Of a DNA stretch of 64,000 nt, positions 1 through 18,620 are shown piece by piece. Position 1 is the first letter of the stretch; the number at the start of each line of letters is the position of its first letter. The notes under the pieces were generated by a model, which had not been told where the DNA came from, ran no database searches, and worked only from the letters and a program-made list of their open reading frames with translations. The position numbers and the translations under genes are program-made. The stretch is from Nematostella vectensis (lineage: Eukaryota > Cnidaria > Anthozoa > Actiniaria > Edwardsiidae): NCBI RefSeq assembly GCF_932526225.1, contig NC_064042.1, positions 14,829,040 through 14,893,039 of the forward strand. The letters are read 5' to 3'.

Positions 1-158
1 ATCTCTTTATATTTTTACCGTCCGTCCGTCGATCTCTCTATCTTTTTACCGTCCGTCCGTCTATCTCTCTATCTTTTTACCGTCCGTCCGCCAACCTCTC
101 AATCTTTTTACCGTCCGCCTCTATCTCTCTATCTTTTTACCGTCCGTCCGTTTGTCTA
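1..158. repeat. 31-bp tandem repeat (CCGTCCGTCCGTCTATCTCT type)
   Basis: About five imperfect copies of a roughly 31-bp pyrimidine-rich unit made of CCGTCCGTCCG followed by TCTATCTCTCTATCTTTTTA. The array runs off the left edge and lies in the last visible intron of the minus-strand ZP gene. Confidence 0.85.
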
Positions 159-173
159 TCTTAGCATACATAC

Positions 174-9450
<9,277 letters not shown>

Positions 9451-9580
9451 CTTCCGGCACTGACTCCCTTAAACAGGCGACAGAAAGGAGCTAAGCGACA
9501 CACAGGCCTTGGTATTTGTCCTAGGTCCGCCGTGCGCTCTGAAGACTAGAACAAATGATGGCCGCCTCAGATATGGTTGA

Positions 9581-9590
9581 CCTTTTATAG
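9581..9590 (-). promoter_or_regulatory. TATA box of the ZP gene (gene A)
   Basis: On the minus strand the sequence reads CTATAAAAGG, about 130 bases upstream of the signal-peptide ATG at 9450. This predicts a transcription start near 9555 and a 5' leader of about 100 bases. It sets the upstream end of the gene at 1.7 kb from the Polinton. Confidence 0.7.
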
Positions 9591-11260
9591 CCCCCAATTA
9601 TGAGTGCTTTGTATTGGATTTTGATTAAAATTTCTGTCTGTGTTACCTAGGGGGAGGTCTTATCCTAGACAACAGAACAATAGGATAAATGAAGGCGATC
9701 ACACTGTCATACTGATTAATTTATTTGTCTATATTTTTTATTCTTTTAGAAAGATGTAGCCACAATAAACGAATATCTGCATTCAATTTTAAAGGTTTAT
9801 TATCAAAAGGATAGATTGAAAGCGAAAACACTGTCATACTGATGAATTTATTAGTCTTTTTTATTATTTTAGATTAAAGATCAAAGTATTTACCCCCCAT
9901 AATGCAATGCGGCAAAACTTTATCCGATACATTTATGATGAGCAATAAAAAAATATACGTGAATATCTGTTTTCAAATTTAATGGTTAAATGTCAATTAA
10001 TTGTCATTCCATTGGCGTCCAGGTCAGACATATGCGCACCAGACACGATGCATTTGATTACAGCACAACAACTGGGGAATTAGATTAGAATACACGCCAC
10101 GCCTCACGATGTCTACCATTTTATTTAAGAAATCTGTTCCAGGAGCTGTGAGCTTCAATGTCGGGTCAAAAACATTTTGTAGGGTACGGGAGGACAAGAA
10201 AATTATCATGTAGAACCATAAGTCTTGTCTTGGACTCGACCGAGTTGCATATGCGCCCTCGTCGTATCTTACGAGCTTCATTAGCTTAAGGATTATTTTA
10301 TTTTGATTTACCACTATTGCCATTCGCCAAACACTGGTATTTCGTCCTTGTTAATATTTTTCGTGCCAGTAAAACCTTTTTGTTATTCGTCTTCTCGACA
10401 ACTTCGCGACTTGTGGTGTTTTAATCCAATTTACTTGAATTTCAATAATATGATATATTTTTCTGTATACAAAAACTTACAATTACACGACTTTTTCGCT
10501 GACGCCAAGACACTTCTATTATTTATATATCAAGTGTTAGGATTGCTAGATATGATAAGCCGCAGAAAGGGTTAAAAATTACTGGGTTTTTCCACACCTC
10601 GTCCCTTTCGTAAGAGCGTTGCCATTTCGACGCTAAATGCAAGTTCTTCGTAACTAGAAGAACTAGTGAGCATAGAGATCAGCAAGATGTTAATAACCTG
10701 CGATCTTGGTGAGATACTTAAGGCAGTTTTTCTCATCGCTGTTGTCAGGGAAAGCCCTTGCAAAACCATCACACAGATAACCTTTGCTAGACACCACAAG
10801 TCTGAAGCGGGTTTAAGGGGGGAGGGATATCCCCACCCCTCTCTCTTCTTGGGCTGCCCAGTGATAGAGTGCGAACAATAATGCCTTACTGAATCCTTTT
10901 GGATGGAAACCCGACACCCCAAAAAAAATATTTAGAGTTGGAGTTCGTGGGAAGGCATTGGAAAATACAGAATTTGCTTCCTATTTATGAATGCCAAAAC
11001 AAAACCTCTAAATGCATTTATTATTGATGCAATCGCTGTCAACTCTTTGGGAGCCAGAAAATAAATGGAATGAAATAAGTTCGCGCTCTCCCATTGTCAG
11101 TGGGTCGTGTAATAGCTCTCAGAAGATTTCACCTCATTGGATTGATGCACCACAGACACAACAATGGGGAAAGCAATAAGACGGGAATACAATAGAACAA
11201 TGAGGTAATCTAGCCAATCAGGTTAGGCCTTACGAGCGGGATGCTACATCATTGATGTCA
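9591..11260. other. Intergenic DNA between the ZP gene and the Polinton
   Basis: AT-rich sequence with no convincing intact gene. Open frames on minus at 10024-10323 and 10572-10922 have no recognisable domain in their own frames. The only protein-like signal is the LDL-receptor class A fragment listed at 10723-10773. Confidence 0.6.
10723..10773 (-). pseudogene. Possible relic of an LDL-receptor class A repeat
   Basis: On minus, a frame reads CDGFARAFPDNSDEKNC. That matches the second half of an LDLa repeat (C-D-G, then D-x-S-D-E-x-x-C), but the usual central Cys of the DC pair is missing. No partner exon with the first three cysteines was recognised nearby. It may be a decayed exon or an upstream exon of an unseen transcript. 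Confidence 0.35.
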
Positions 11261-11265
11261 GCAGG
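11261..11265. other. Left target-site duplication GCAGG
   Basis: GCAGG directly precedes the first base of the left TIR and is repeated directly after the last base of the right TIR at 27719-27723. Polinton duplications are usually 6 bp; here only five bases match. Confidence 0.85.
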
Positions 11266-11741
11266 AGTAGTAGGATTTTGGCGCAGCTGGCGCAACTTTT
11301 TGATCTCCCCAAATTTCATTCCAAAAGTGGCGCAAAAGTCTCCGCACACCTCCGCCAAGCCTCGCGACCTGCGCATGCGCGAGTTTGCCAGAGATCTCTT
11401 GCACGACCAAGCCCACCTGTCAATCACTTTGTCACGTGACGACCACGACCACCTGTCAATCACTTTGTCACGTGACGACCACGCCCACCTGTCAATCACT
11501 TTGTAAAAAACCTGTCAATCACTTTGTCAAGGACCTGTCAATCACTTTGTCACGTGATAGCCACGCCCACCTGTCAATCATTTTGTAAAAAAACCTGTCA
11601 ATCACTTTGTCACGTGATAGCCAAGCCCACCTGTCAATCATTTTGTAAAAAACCTGTCAATCACTTTGTCAAGAACCTGTCAATCATTTTGTAAAAAACC
11701 TATCAATCACTTTGTCACGTGTCGCACCTAGGGGGAGCTCG
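11266..11741 (+). repeat. Left terminal inverted repeat of the Polinton
   Basis: The outer 160 bp or so are unique sequence and match the right end base for base as far as I could compare. Inside this lies a tandem array, then CACGTGTCGCACCTAGGGGG shared with the right TIR. The left copy is longer (about 476 versus 369 bp) because its array has more units. Confidence 0.93.
11416..11729 (+). repeat. Left subterminal repeat array, 11 units
   Basis: Eleven units begin CCTGTCAATCACTTTGTCAC or a variant. Long units of about 36 bp add a CACGTG palindrome and ACGACCACGCCCA; short units of about 23 bp end in AAAAA or AAGGA. Repeated TIR-internal sites such as these could bind the integrase, a terminal protein or a replication factor; that is inference. 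Confidence 0.9.
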
Positions 11742-11760
11742 AGGGGACTAGTCTCTCAGC
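11727..11760. repeat. Dispersed GC-rich palindrome, copy 1 (upstream of pol)
   Basis: CCTAGGGGGAGCTCGAGGGG followed by ACTAGTCTCTCAGC. It belongs to the palindrome family spread through the element and lies about 40 bases before the polymerase promoter octamer. Confidence 0.75.
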
Positions 11761-11790
11761 TTCACATCTAAAAAAGCTTTTGAAAAGTGG

Positions 11791-11798
11791 TTTAAAGA
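11791..11798 (+). promoter_or_regulatory. Promoter octamer TTTAAAGA of pol
   Basis: It is preceded by AAAAGTGG and by TCACATCTAAAAAAGCTTTT. The same upstream block occurs before the TFIIB-like gene, and closely related forms occur before the ankyrin and Cys/His genes. The octamer abuts the first ATG (11800) but lies 27 bases before the second ATG (11818), the spacing seen at other genes. Confidence 0.65.
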
Positions 11799-11799
11799 C

Positions 11800-14700
11800 A
11801 TGGCTGGTTTGATAGAAATGGAGAACCTGAAGGTGAAAGATCTGAAAGCCCTCGCCAAGGAGCGGGGTATCCCAAGATATTACTGGATGCGGAGAGACGA
11901 GCTCGTCGGGGCGCTGACCAGCACGTCACCACCACCACCACCCCGACGGGTTCCTTTACCCAAACTTGTCAAAGGGCTGCCACGACCATCCCGCATTACC
12001 CCGTCCAACACGTCGGAGAGTATTCTCGACGGCCCGATACCTGAGATTAATGTCCCTATTCTAAAACCCTCCCAACCCCCACGGAGTTCCCGCGTCCAAT
12101 CACTCAAGCATTTTGCAAACAGGGCGGCCAACTTGATCAAGAGCGAGTTAGACAAGTTTGCGGATTGGATACTATCTTATGTCCCTGAGCCCATCAAAAA
12201 GACCGTCAAAGAGGCTGCAGATAAACGGGTCGAACGTCTGAAGGAGAGGATTAAGCGTCTACACGAGGAGGTGGAAGATCGCTTCACACCCAAGGAACAA
12301 CAGACGGCGTTGAAGGGGTATCTTAAAACCCACGGAATAGCCGGGCAGAGAGGTTACGACCCCAAGACATTCATCGCCAGAATCAAACCGAAAGTCTTAG
12401 AGCTCATCAGTCAACAAAAAAAGCCTATCAAAGTGAAGTTTATCTTTACTTGCGGGTTTATAAAAGAGGATCCGGCTACAGCTCAGATCGAAGAAGAACT
12501 GGGATATTTTCATACAGAAAAGCCCGAGATTGTGACAGAGTCGACTGATCTCTCTGATTTGTTCGATACGATGACAAATTATTTACTCGGATTAGTTGAG
12601 CTGTTCCAGAAGCAAGGCTCCGGATGGCAGTTTGACCAAGTGGAATACTTTGACATCAACATAGACCCCTTTGAACCGCTTTCTGGGTCTTCCTATATTC
12701 CGCTGCCGCCGAAACTAGCGTCTAAGAAGGCGATCATCAATGTTAAGAACGAGAATGATCACGAATGTTTCAAGTGGGCAGTAACCTCTGCTGTGTATCC
12801 TAGGGAGAAAGATCCTCAAAGGTTCAGTAGACAAATGATAGAGGACTCTGAGAAATTCGACTGGTCAGGGATAGAGTTCCCCGTCTCACTAAAACAGATT
12901 GACAAGTTCGAGAAACAGAACCAGTATACGGTTAATGTGTTTGGATACGAAACCAAAATATATCCATTGAGAATCAGTGAGAAGGATCCAGATAATGCAA
13001 TCAACTTACTTCTCATCTCGGATGATGAGACGAATCATTACTGCTGGATAAAGAATATGATGAGATTAGTATCTACTCAAATTGATGAGTTTCATCATAC
13101 TCGTTTTTTATGCTGTAGATGTCTGAACTCGTTTCGGTGCAAACAATCATTAGAAAAACATTCTGAATGCTGCGGCAATCATGAAGCGGTTGGAATAGAG
13201 ATGCCTAAGATAGATAAGGATGGAAATCTACCCCACATTAAATTCAAAAACTACAACAGAAAAATGCGCGTCCCCTTTGTTGTCTATGCCGACTTTGAGA
13301 GCTTCACAGAGAATATAGACACTTGCTCCCCAGATGGGAGTAAAAGCTTCACTAAGCAATACCAGAAACACAAACCGTCTGGTTTCTGCTATCTCATCAA
13401 GTGTTTCGACGGAGATATATCCCCACCCGAGCTTGTACGGTACACAGCTGAATCTCCAGACGAAGATATCCCACAGCTTTTCGTAGAGTCTTTGGAGTCA
13501 GACATTAAGAAAATTTACGATAAGTTCAGGTTCCCTAAGAAGGTGAAAATGACTCCGAAGGACAAAATCGCCTATAACGACGCCACTCACTGCCACATCT
13601 GTGAGGGTGAATTAGGGGGAGACAAGGTTTTGGACCATTGCCACCTCACCGGAAAGTACAGAGGTGCTGCTCACAACGCATGCAACTTAGATCACAAAAT
13701 TCCAAAGTTCTTTCCTGTTATCTTTCACAATCTGTCTGGGTACGACAGCCATCTATTTATCAAGAACCTTGGTACATCGGAAGGTAAAATAAACTGTATA
13801 CCTAATAACGAGGAAAAGTATATTTCTTTCACAAAACAGATTGTAGTCGACAGTTTCACGAACAAGGAGGGCAACAAGATTGATGTTAAACGTGATATCA
13901 GATTTATCGACAGTTTCAGGTTTATGTCGGCCAGTCTCGACAGTCTAGTGGGTAATATGTCAAGGGAGTGCTTCAAAAACCTGGCGGAGTACTATGAGGG
14001 GGAGGAGCTCCAGCTGTTGTTGAGGAAGGGTGTTTTCCCTTACGACTGGTTCGACGGCTTTAGCAAGCTCGACGCAACACAGCTCCCACAGAGAGAGGCG
14101 TTCCACTCCAAACTCAACGACACCGACATATCGGAGGAGGATCACCTGCACGCGCGGAGAGTGTGGGAGGCCTTTGGGATGGGGACCATGAGGGATTACC
14201 ACAATCTGTACCTAGAGTCGGATGTGTTGCTTTTAGCTGACGTTTTCGAGAACTTTAGGGACGTTTGTCTCAAGAATTACGGTCTGGACCCCGCTTGGTA
14301 CTACACAGCGCCAGGGTTGGCTTGGGATGCAGCGTTGAAGACCACCAAGGTGAGGCTAGAGCTTCTAACGGACTATGACATGTTGCTCATGATTGAGAAG
14401 GGCATCCGTGGGGGTGTCTCCATGATAAGCAACAGACATGGGGAGGCAAATAACCCTTACATGAAGGAGTATGACCCTGACCTACCCACAAAATATATCA
14501 CCTACCTTGATGCTAACAATTTGTATGGCTGGGCGATGAGCAACCCTTTACCGACTCACGGTTTCAGGTGGATGGGTGACCAAGAGCTGTCAGGTTGGAG
14601 AGACCGCCCATGCATTCTGGAGGTTGACTTGGAGTACCCTCACCACCTACATGACTTACACAACGATTACCCACTAGCCCCGGAATCTATCGGGCTAGGC

Positions 14701-15726
14701 AATGTGGACAAGTTGGTCCCCAACCTTAACGACAAGACGAAGTACGTTATCCACCATGAGACTCTGAGACTTTATGTGAGTTTTGGGCTAAAAGTCACCA
14801 AGATTCACAGGGGTGTCACTTTTGAGGAGTCTGCTTGGCTGGAGCCCTACATTGACTTGAACACCGATCTGAGAGCCAAGGCGACAAACGATTTTGAGAA
14901 AGATTTTTTCAAGTTAATGAACAACTCCGTCTTTGGTAAGACTATGGAGAACATTAGGAACAGGGTGGACATTCGGTTGGTGACGGACGAGAAGCAGGCC
15001 AAGAAGCTCATATCAAAGCCGAACTATCAACACCGCACCATCTTTTGCGAGAATCTAGCCGCCATCCACATGAAGAAGACAAAGCTGATCTTCAACAAGC
15101 CTGTCTACTTGGGCATGTCCATTCTGGACCTGAGTAAGACGCTCATGTACGATTTCCACTACAACTTCGTCAAGCCTAAGTACGGTGAGGATGCAAAGCT
15201 CTTATTCACTGATACTGACAGCCTGATGTATGAGATCGAGACGAAAGACTTTTACGAGGACATCAGCGGGGATGTGAGGTCCATGTTCGACACCAGCAAC
15301 TTTCCGAAGGGTCACCCATCTGGTATTGAGGTGGGTGTGAACAAGAAAGTCATCGGAATGTTTAAAGATGAGGCTGGGGGCCAGCAAATTACAGAATTTG
15401 TAGGACTGAGGGCCAAACTTTACTCGTACAAGATGGATGAAGGTAAAGAAGAAAAGAAATGCAAGGGCGTTAAGAGAGCAGTCGTCAAGAAGAGCATCGG
15501 TTTCGATGACTACAAGGATTGCTTATTTGGTAAGAAACCTCAGATGAGACTTATGAATGTCATCAGAAGTCATAAGCATGATGTTTACACTGAAACGGTG
15601 AACAAGGTCGCTCTATCTCATGAGGATGACAAGCGAATCATCTGTGATGATGGTATTCACACCTTCGCTCACGGTCATTTCAGAACGCTATTAGGTGGTG
15701 GCTCAGTATCTTCAGGGACGACTTGA
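11800..15726 (+). CDS. Protein-primed family B DNA polymerase (Polinton pPolB)
   Basis: An intact frame of 1308 residues. The N-terminus has a SAP-like stretch (VKDLKALAKERGI), then a disordered Pro-rich part with DGPIPEINVP near residue 75. Around residues 330-450 is a domain with ECFKW, a HYCWIKN His/Cys and a C-x2-C zinc motif. The polymerase core has Exo I YADFES (Asp498, Glu500), Exo II YD (Asp649), Exo III YLESD (Asp808), motif A DANNLYG (Asp904), motif B NNSVFGK (1041-1047) and motif C TDTD (Asp1138, Asp1140). A Cys/His cluster resembling an endonuclease VII-type zinc knuckle (HCHIC to HNACN, about 597-629) is inserted in the exonuclease part. It should replicate the linear element from its TIRs using a protein primer. 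All catalytic residues are present. The promoter octamer suggests the true start may be the second Met at 11818. The 3' end overlaps the convergent integrase gene by 52 bp. Confidence 0.96.
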   Translation: MAGLIEMENLKVKDLKALAKERGIPRYYWMRRDELVGALTSTSPPPPPRRVPLPKLVKGLPRPSRITPSNTSESILDGPIPEINVPILKPSQPPRSSRVQSLKHFANRAANLIKSELDKFADWILSYVPEPIKKTVKEAADKRVERLKERIKRLHEEVEDRFTPKEQQTALKGYLKTHGIAGQRGYDPKTFIARIKPKVLELISQQKKPIKVKFIFTCGFIKEDPATAQIEEELGYFHTEKPEIVTESTDLSDLFDTMTNYLLGLVELFQKQGSGWQFDQVEYFDINIDPFEPLSGSSYIPLPPKLASKKAIINVKNENDHECFKWAVTSAVYPREKDPQRFSRQMIEDSEKFDWSGIEFPVSLKQIDKFEKQNQYTVNVFGYETKIYPLRISEKDPDNAINLLLISDDETNHYCWIKNMMRLVSTQIDEFHHTRFLCCRCLNSFRCKQSLEKHSECCGNHEAVGIEMPKIDKDGNLPHIKFKNYNRKMRVPFVVYADFESFTENIDTCSPDGSKSFTKQYQKHKPSGFCYLIKCFDGDISPPELVRYTAESPDEDIPQLFVESLESDIKKIYDKFRFPKKVKMTPKDKIAYNDATHCHICEGELGGDKVLDHCHLTGKYRGAAHNACNLDHKIPKFFPVIFHNLSGYDSHLFIKNLGTSEGKINCIPNNEEKYISFTKQIVVDSFTNKEGNKIDVKRDIRFIDSFRFMSASLDSLVGNMSRECFKNLAEYYEGEELQLLLRKGVFPYDWFDGFSKLDATQLPQREAFHSKLNDTDISEEDHLHARRVWEAFGMGTMRDYHNLYLESDVLLLADVFENFRDVCLKNYGLDPAWYYTAPGLAWDAALKTTKVRLELLTDYDMLLMIEKGIRGGVSMISNRHGEANNPYMKEYDPDLPTKYITYLDANNLYGWAMSNPLPTHGFRWMGDQELSGWRDRPCILEVDLEYPHHLHDLHNDYPLAPESIGLGNVDKLVPNLNDKTKYVIHHETLRLYVSFGLKVTKIHRGVTFEESAWLEPYIDLNTDLRAKATNDFEKDFFKLMNNSVFGKTMENIRNRVDIRLVTDEKQAKKLISKPNYQHRTIFCENLAAIHMKKTKLIFNKPVYLGMSILDLSKTLMYDFHYNFVKPKYGEDAKLLFTDTDSLMYEIETKDFYEDISGDVRSMFDTSNFPKGHPSGIEVGVNKKVIGMFKDEAGGQQITEFVGLRAKLYSYKMDEGKEEKKCKGVKRAVVKKSIGFDDYKDCLFGKKPQMRLMNVIRSHKHDVYTETVNKVALSHEDDKRIICDDGIHTFAHGHFRTLLGGGSVSSGTT

Positions 15727-16667
15727 AGTTCTTCCCTAACGAACGACCTCCTTGGAGCGCCTTCGGAGAGGTAGTACAACACAGGCTGTCCAACTGAAAC
15801 AACACTGCGTGATAGATCAAACACTTTTAAACTCCAAATAGGGTCTGTGGCTCGTCTGCGTTCACCTCCTTCCTCTTCTCCAGGAGCTAATAGATATCTA
15901 ACTCTAACCCCTGGTGGTAGTCTAACTTCGTCAAGTCCAACAGGCCGCTTATACGTTGGAGGATCAATATCAACCTCTTTCAAACCAATAGATTTTACAG
16001 GCTCTTTGCCAGTAATTCTTATGGGTTGACTATTCAGAGTCTTCAAAACATCTGGCAATCGTTTCACCCAAACTCTGGACCGATCATCGCTAATCATTTC
16101 TTGAGCATACTGATGAGAAAACAACCTCTCCGCCAGTGTTCTATTGGCGCGTTCGACAAAAGCCTGTGCGCGATGGTTCCCAGCTTCGCTTCGCTGGATG
16201 GTAACCCCCTTCTTTTTCATAATCTTCGTTACCTCTCCCCTAAATTCTGTCCCCGGATCGACAATCACCGTATGAGGCCATTTAAGTTTTCTGGAGTATA
16301 TCTTTTCAAACCCTTTAGCAATTCCACTCGAATCCTTGGTAGTCAGTGCTTCTGCATCTTTATATCTCGAGGCAATATCAATCACGACCAACGCGTAACG
16401 GTAGGTTTTTCTGCCTACGTTATCGTGGGGCATAAACAACAGATCGGCTTGGTGAATCTGATTAGGTTTATTCACAGTCCAATGCGGTCTGGGGACATAC
16501 TTTGGAGCTGGGAGATAGATCTGCCACAACGCCTGTTTTTCAAGCCACCTCTTAGCCTCGGCTTCACTGACTTTAGCGACACTAGCTAACTTATAAATAG
16601 CTGAATACCCTTTCCAGTATCCATCGGTGGAATAGTATATTTTTGATAACCTGCTTTCGTTACTCAT
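15675..16667 (-). CDS. Polinton integrase (retrovirus-like DDE integrase)
   Basis: A 330-residue protein. The catalytic core has Asp75 (HQADLLF), Asp137 (VDPGTEF) and Glu172 (FVERANRT), a D,D-35-E spacing typical of retroviral and Polinton integrases. A helical N-terminal part (WLEKQALWQIY) precedes the core. The C-terminal part ends in a small basic beta-rich region (RSFVREELQVVP), probably an SH3- or chromo-like target-binding domain. I did not see a clear N-terminal HHCC zinc motif. It would insert the linear element DNA and create the flanking GCAGG duplication. It is transcribed convergently with pol (52-bp overlap) and divergently from the capsid gene (33-bp gap). Confidence 0.95.
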   Translation of the reverse strand: MSNESRLSKIYYSTDGYWKGYSAIYKLASVAKVSEAEAKRWLEKQALWQIYLPAPKYVPRPHWTVNKPNQIHQADLLFMPHDNVGRKTYRYALVVIDIASRYKDAEALTTKDSSGIAKGFEKIYSRKLKWPHTVIVDPGTEFRGEVTKIMKKKGVTIQRSEAGNHRAQAFVERANRTLAERLFSHQYAQEMISDDRSRVWVKRLPDVLKTLNSQPIRITGKEPVKSIGLKEVDIDPPTYKRPVGLDEVRLPPGVRVRYLLAPGEEEGGERRRATDPIWSLKVFDLSRSVVSVGQPVLYYLSEGAPRRSFVREELQVVPEDTEPPPNSVLK

Positions 16668-16700
16668 TTAAAGATTATCTCTCTTTTCTTAAAATAAAAG
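16667..16700. promoter_or_regulatory. Compact bidirectional promoter between integrase and major capsid gene
   Basis: Only 33 bases separate the two start codons. On plus, TTTAAAGA at 16667-16674 lies 34 bases before the capsid ATG and overlaps the integrase ATG. On minus, TTTTAAGA lies about 26 bases before the integrase ATG. A weak inverted repeat CTTTT/AAAAG precedes the capsid ATG. Confidence 0.6.
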
Positions 16701-17939
16701 ATGGCACAAGCGATATCAGAAAAAATTAACCCAAACAGGATCCCACGGGAACCCTTCGGCCTGAAAGCGGAATCGTCGCTGAATCGGATTACATTCAATC
16801 CCTCATCGGCAAGTCCTGGAGAAACCCTCTATATAAATATTCCAAAACTTGCTGAAAATGTAGTGATTGTTCCAGGTAGTGTATCCTTACTATTTGACTT
16901 AAACGTCACAGGACACGCGAATAATACTCTCGTCAACAACGTTGGCCGGAACCTAGTGTCAAGGCTCAAGATTCTTTTCGGTGGAGAAACACTACAGGAT
17001 ACTCAAAGATACGATCTCTTCCAAACCTATCACGACTTATACTTACAAGCTGAAGATCGTGAGGATAGAATAAAACAAGGTATCTCCTCTGAAAACATGA
17101 GGAAGCTCAGGACAAATGCAGGTGACAAAGCGACATCAGATGCTAAGGAAGTAGCTCTTGCAGCAGTTCACAACACCAAGTACTGCATTCCACTCGACCA
17201 TCCTATTCTCGGCGAGCATGGGGTCTTTTATCCAAAGGCGTTACCTCATCCGCTAATCTTTGAAATTACTCTAGCCCCAGTTTCCGACGTCGTTGTTTAT
17301 GCTGACACGGTCAAGACTCCAACGTACACAATCACAAACCTCGAGTTGGAATATGCTTGCATCTCAAGTGAATACTTGGCTCGTGAGGCGTTGTCGGCTT
17401 ATCAGGTTGGTAGAGGATTCTTTTACGAGAACGTCATTCTCCACAAAACGTTCACCATCTCCAAACCTAATGATGGTGTCATAAACGAGCACATTAATCT
17501 GCCGAGGAGGTCAATGACAGGGATATTGTGCCTGTTCACAGAGAGCTACACCGGAGGAGCAAGGGATTCCGAAAAGTTTGTCAATCCAAGCATCACATCG
17601 ATCAACATTAATGTGGATGGCATGCCAAACCGTCTCTACTCCAAGGGGATGACACCGCCGGACCTCTGGGAGTCGGTAAAGAAACGTTTCGGTAGAGAGG
17701 GTGTTAAGCAAAAGGATTTTTACGCTAATAACAAGTTTGCTCTGTGGGTCGACTTGAGGGCACATCCAGATAACAGCATTCACGGAGGAGGTCTGGTCTT
17801 GAACAACACGCGGGACGGAGTAAAACTAGAAATGAAACGGAAAGTTGGAGGAACGGGAAACATCACCTGCTACATGTTTGTAGTAGCCGACGCGTTGATG
17901 GAGGTTATGAACTCGAATTTGAGAGCAATCATGTATTAA
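16701..17939 (+). CDS. Candidate major capsid protein (double jelly-roll type)
   Basis: 412 residues, with no signal peptide or membrane segment. It is beta-rich, with an N-terminal part containing PGETLYINIPKL and VIVPGSVSLLFDLNV. A VGRNLVSRLKILFGG turn leads to a charged helix (DLYLQAEDREDR). A second beta-rich half follows (HKTFTISKPNDGVINEHINL, SININVDGMPNRLY). This layout, and the position between integrase and packaging ATPase, match Polinton and adintovirus major capsid proteins. The fold assignment comes from pattern, not from a structural match. It is short for the family (usually 450-650 residues). Confidence 0.72.
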   Translation: MAQAISEKINPNRIPREPFGLKAESSLNRITFNPSSASPGETLYINIPKLAENVVIVPGSVSLLFDLNVTGHANNTLVNNVGRNLVSRLKILFGGETLQDTQRYDLFQTYHDLYLQAEDREDRIKQGISSENMRKLRTNAGDKATSDAKEVALAAVHNTKYCIPLDHPILGEHGVFYPKALPHPLIFEITLAPVSDVVVYADTVKTPTYTITNLELEYACISSEYLAREALSAYQVGRGFFYENVILHKTFTISKPNDGVINEHINLPRRSMTGILCLFTESYTGGARDSEKFVNPSITSININVDGMPNRLYSKGMTPPDLWESVKKRFGREGVKQKDFYANNKFALWVDLRAHPDNSIHGGGLVLNNTRDGVKLEMKRKVGGTGNITCYMFVVADALMEVMNSNLRAIMY

Positions 17940-17943
17940 AAAG
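17936..17943 (+). promoter_or_regulatory. Promoter-like octamer of the ATPase gene
   Basis: TTAAAAAG, a degenerate form of the element octamer, overlaps the stop codon of the capsid gene and lies 32 bases before the ATPase ATG at 17968. Confidence 0.4.
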
Positions 17944-17967
17944 GACTTGTGTGATAATACAAAAAGA

Positions 17968-18594
17968 ATGGAAGAATTACGGGAAAAAGTTCCTTTTCAT
18001 TGTATTATCACAGGACCTACTAATTGTGGGAAGACAAAGTACCTCACGGAACAGCTCCGAGGGCCGTTCCGGCATGTGTTTGAATACATTGTGTTGATTT
18101 GTCCGACTTATGCGAAAAACAAGTCCTATCGTAGATTTGCTCACGGAGATAAACGTTTCTTGGTATTATCGCCGGATGCTAGTAACACCGATGAGATTAA
18201 CGAGTTACTAACAGATTGTGCGGTGCTATTTTCTGGTACAAATACGTTACTCGTTTTGGATGACTGTGCTGTATCGAAAGATCTAAAGCAACGCTCGAAC
18301 AAGTTTATCAATCTAGCGTTCTCAGGGAGACACGAAGGATTATCAGTGTGGGTATTGACGCAACAATTAACATCCATAGCAAAGCCCTTCCGTGATAACG
18401 TCGCCTGTGTGGTCACATTCCATAATCCATCTCAAATTGGCACCAAAACACTGTTTGAAGATTATGGAGGTGATTTAGACGTCGAGACTCGTAAAAAGTT
18501 CGTAGAACTGCTGAAAACTGAAAAGTATTCCAGACTCTGTTTCTGTCTACGGCATCCATTCCAAAATTATTTGGAGATTCCTGCCACGCGGTGA
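17968..18594 (+). CDS. Packaging ATPase (A32/FtsK-HerA type)
   Basis: 208 residues from the first ATG; the 21-base in-frame extension upstream has only a TTG. Walker A is GPTNCGKT (residues 16-23) and Walker B is LLVLDDC (Asp98, Asp99). A later QQ pair (VLTQQLTSIAKPFRDN) fits the sensor region of viral A32-like ATPases. It should pump element DNA into preformed capsids. Its place directly after the capsid gene is the usual Polinton order. All motor residues are present. Confidence 0.92.
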   Translation: MEELREKVPFHCIITGPTNCGKTKYLTEQLRGPFRHVFEYIVLICPTYAKNKSYRRFAHGDKRFLVLSPDASNTDEINELLTDCAVLFSGTNTLLVLDDCAVSKDLKQRSNKFINLAFSGRHEGLSVWVLTQQLTSIAKPFRDNVACVVTFHNPSQIGTKTLFEDYGGDLDVETRKKFVELLKTEKYSRLCFCLRHPFQNYLEIPATR

Positions 18595-18617
18595 GCTCTA
18601 GGGCCAGCCCCTCGAAG
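18592..18617. repeat. Dispersed GC-rich palindrome, copy 2
   Basis: TGAGCTCTAGGGCCAGCCCC then TCGAAG. It includes the ATPase stop codon and sits just before the octamer of the next gene. Confidence 0.65.
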
Positions 18618-18620
18618 TGG

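Noticed and set aside
10024..10323. Minus-strand frame of 99 codons
   Set aside because: No domain, no splice or promoter support, and average AT-rich composition.
11230..11588. Short frames in the left TIR with repeated CQSLCHVTT or HLSITLSRD
   Set aside because: They are translations of the subterminal repeats.
16026..16589. Plus-strand frame of 187 codons
   Set aside because: Antisense shadow of the integrase gene with no motif of its own.
15675..16667. Possibility that the integrase marks a retrovirus or Ty3-like element
   Set aside because: No reverse transcriptase or LTR is present; the neighbours (pPolB, A32 ATPase, capsid genes, TIRs) identify a Polinton.
17947..17967. Longer ATPase start at 17947
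   Set aside because: The codon is TTG; the first ATG at 17968 fits the promoter spacing and the family start.
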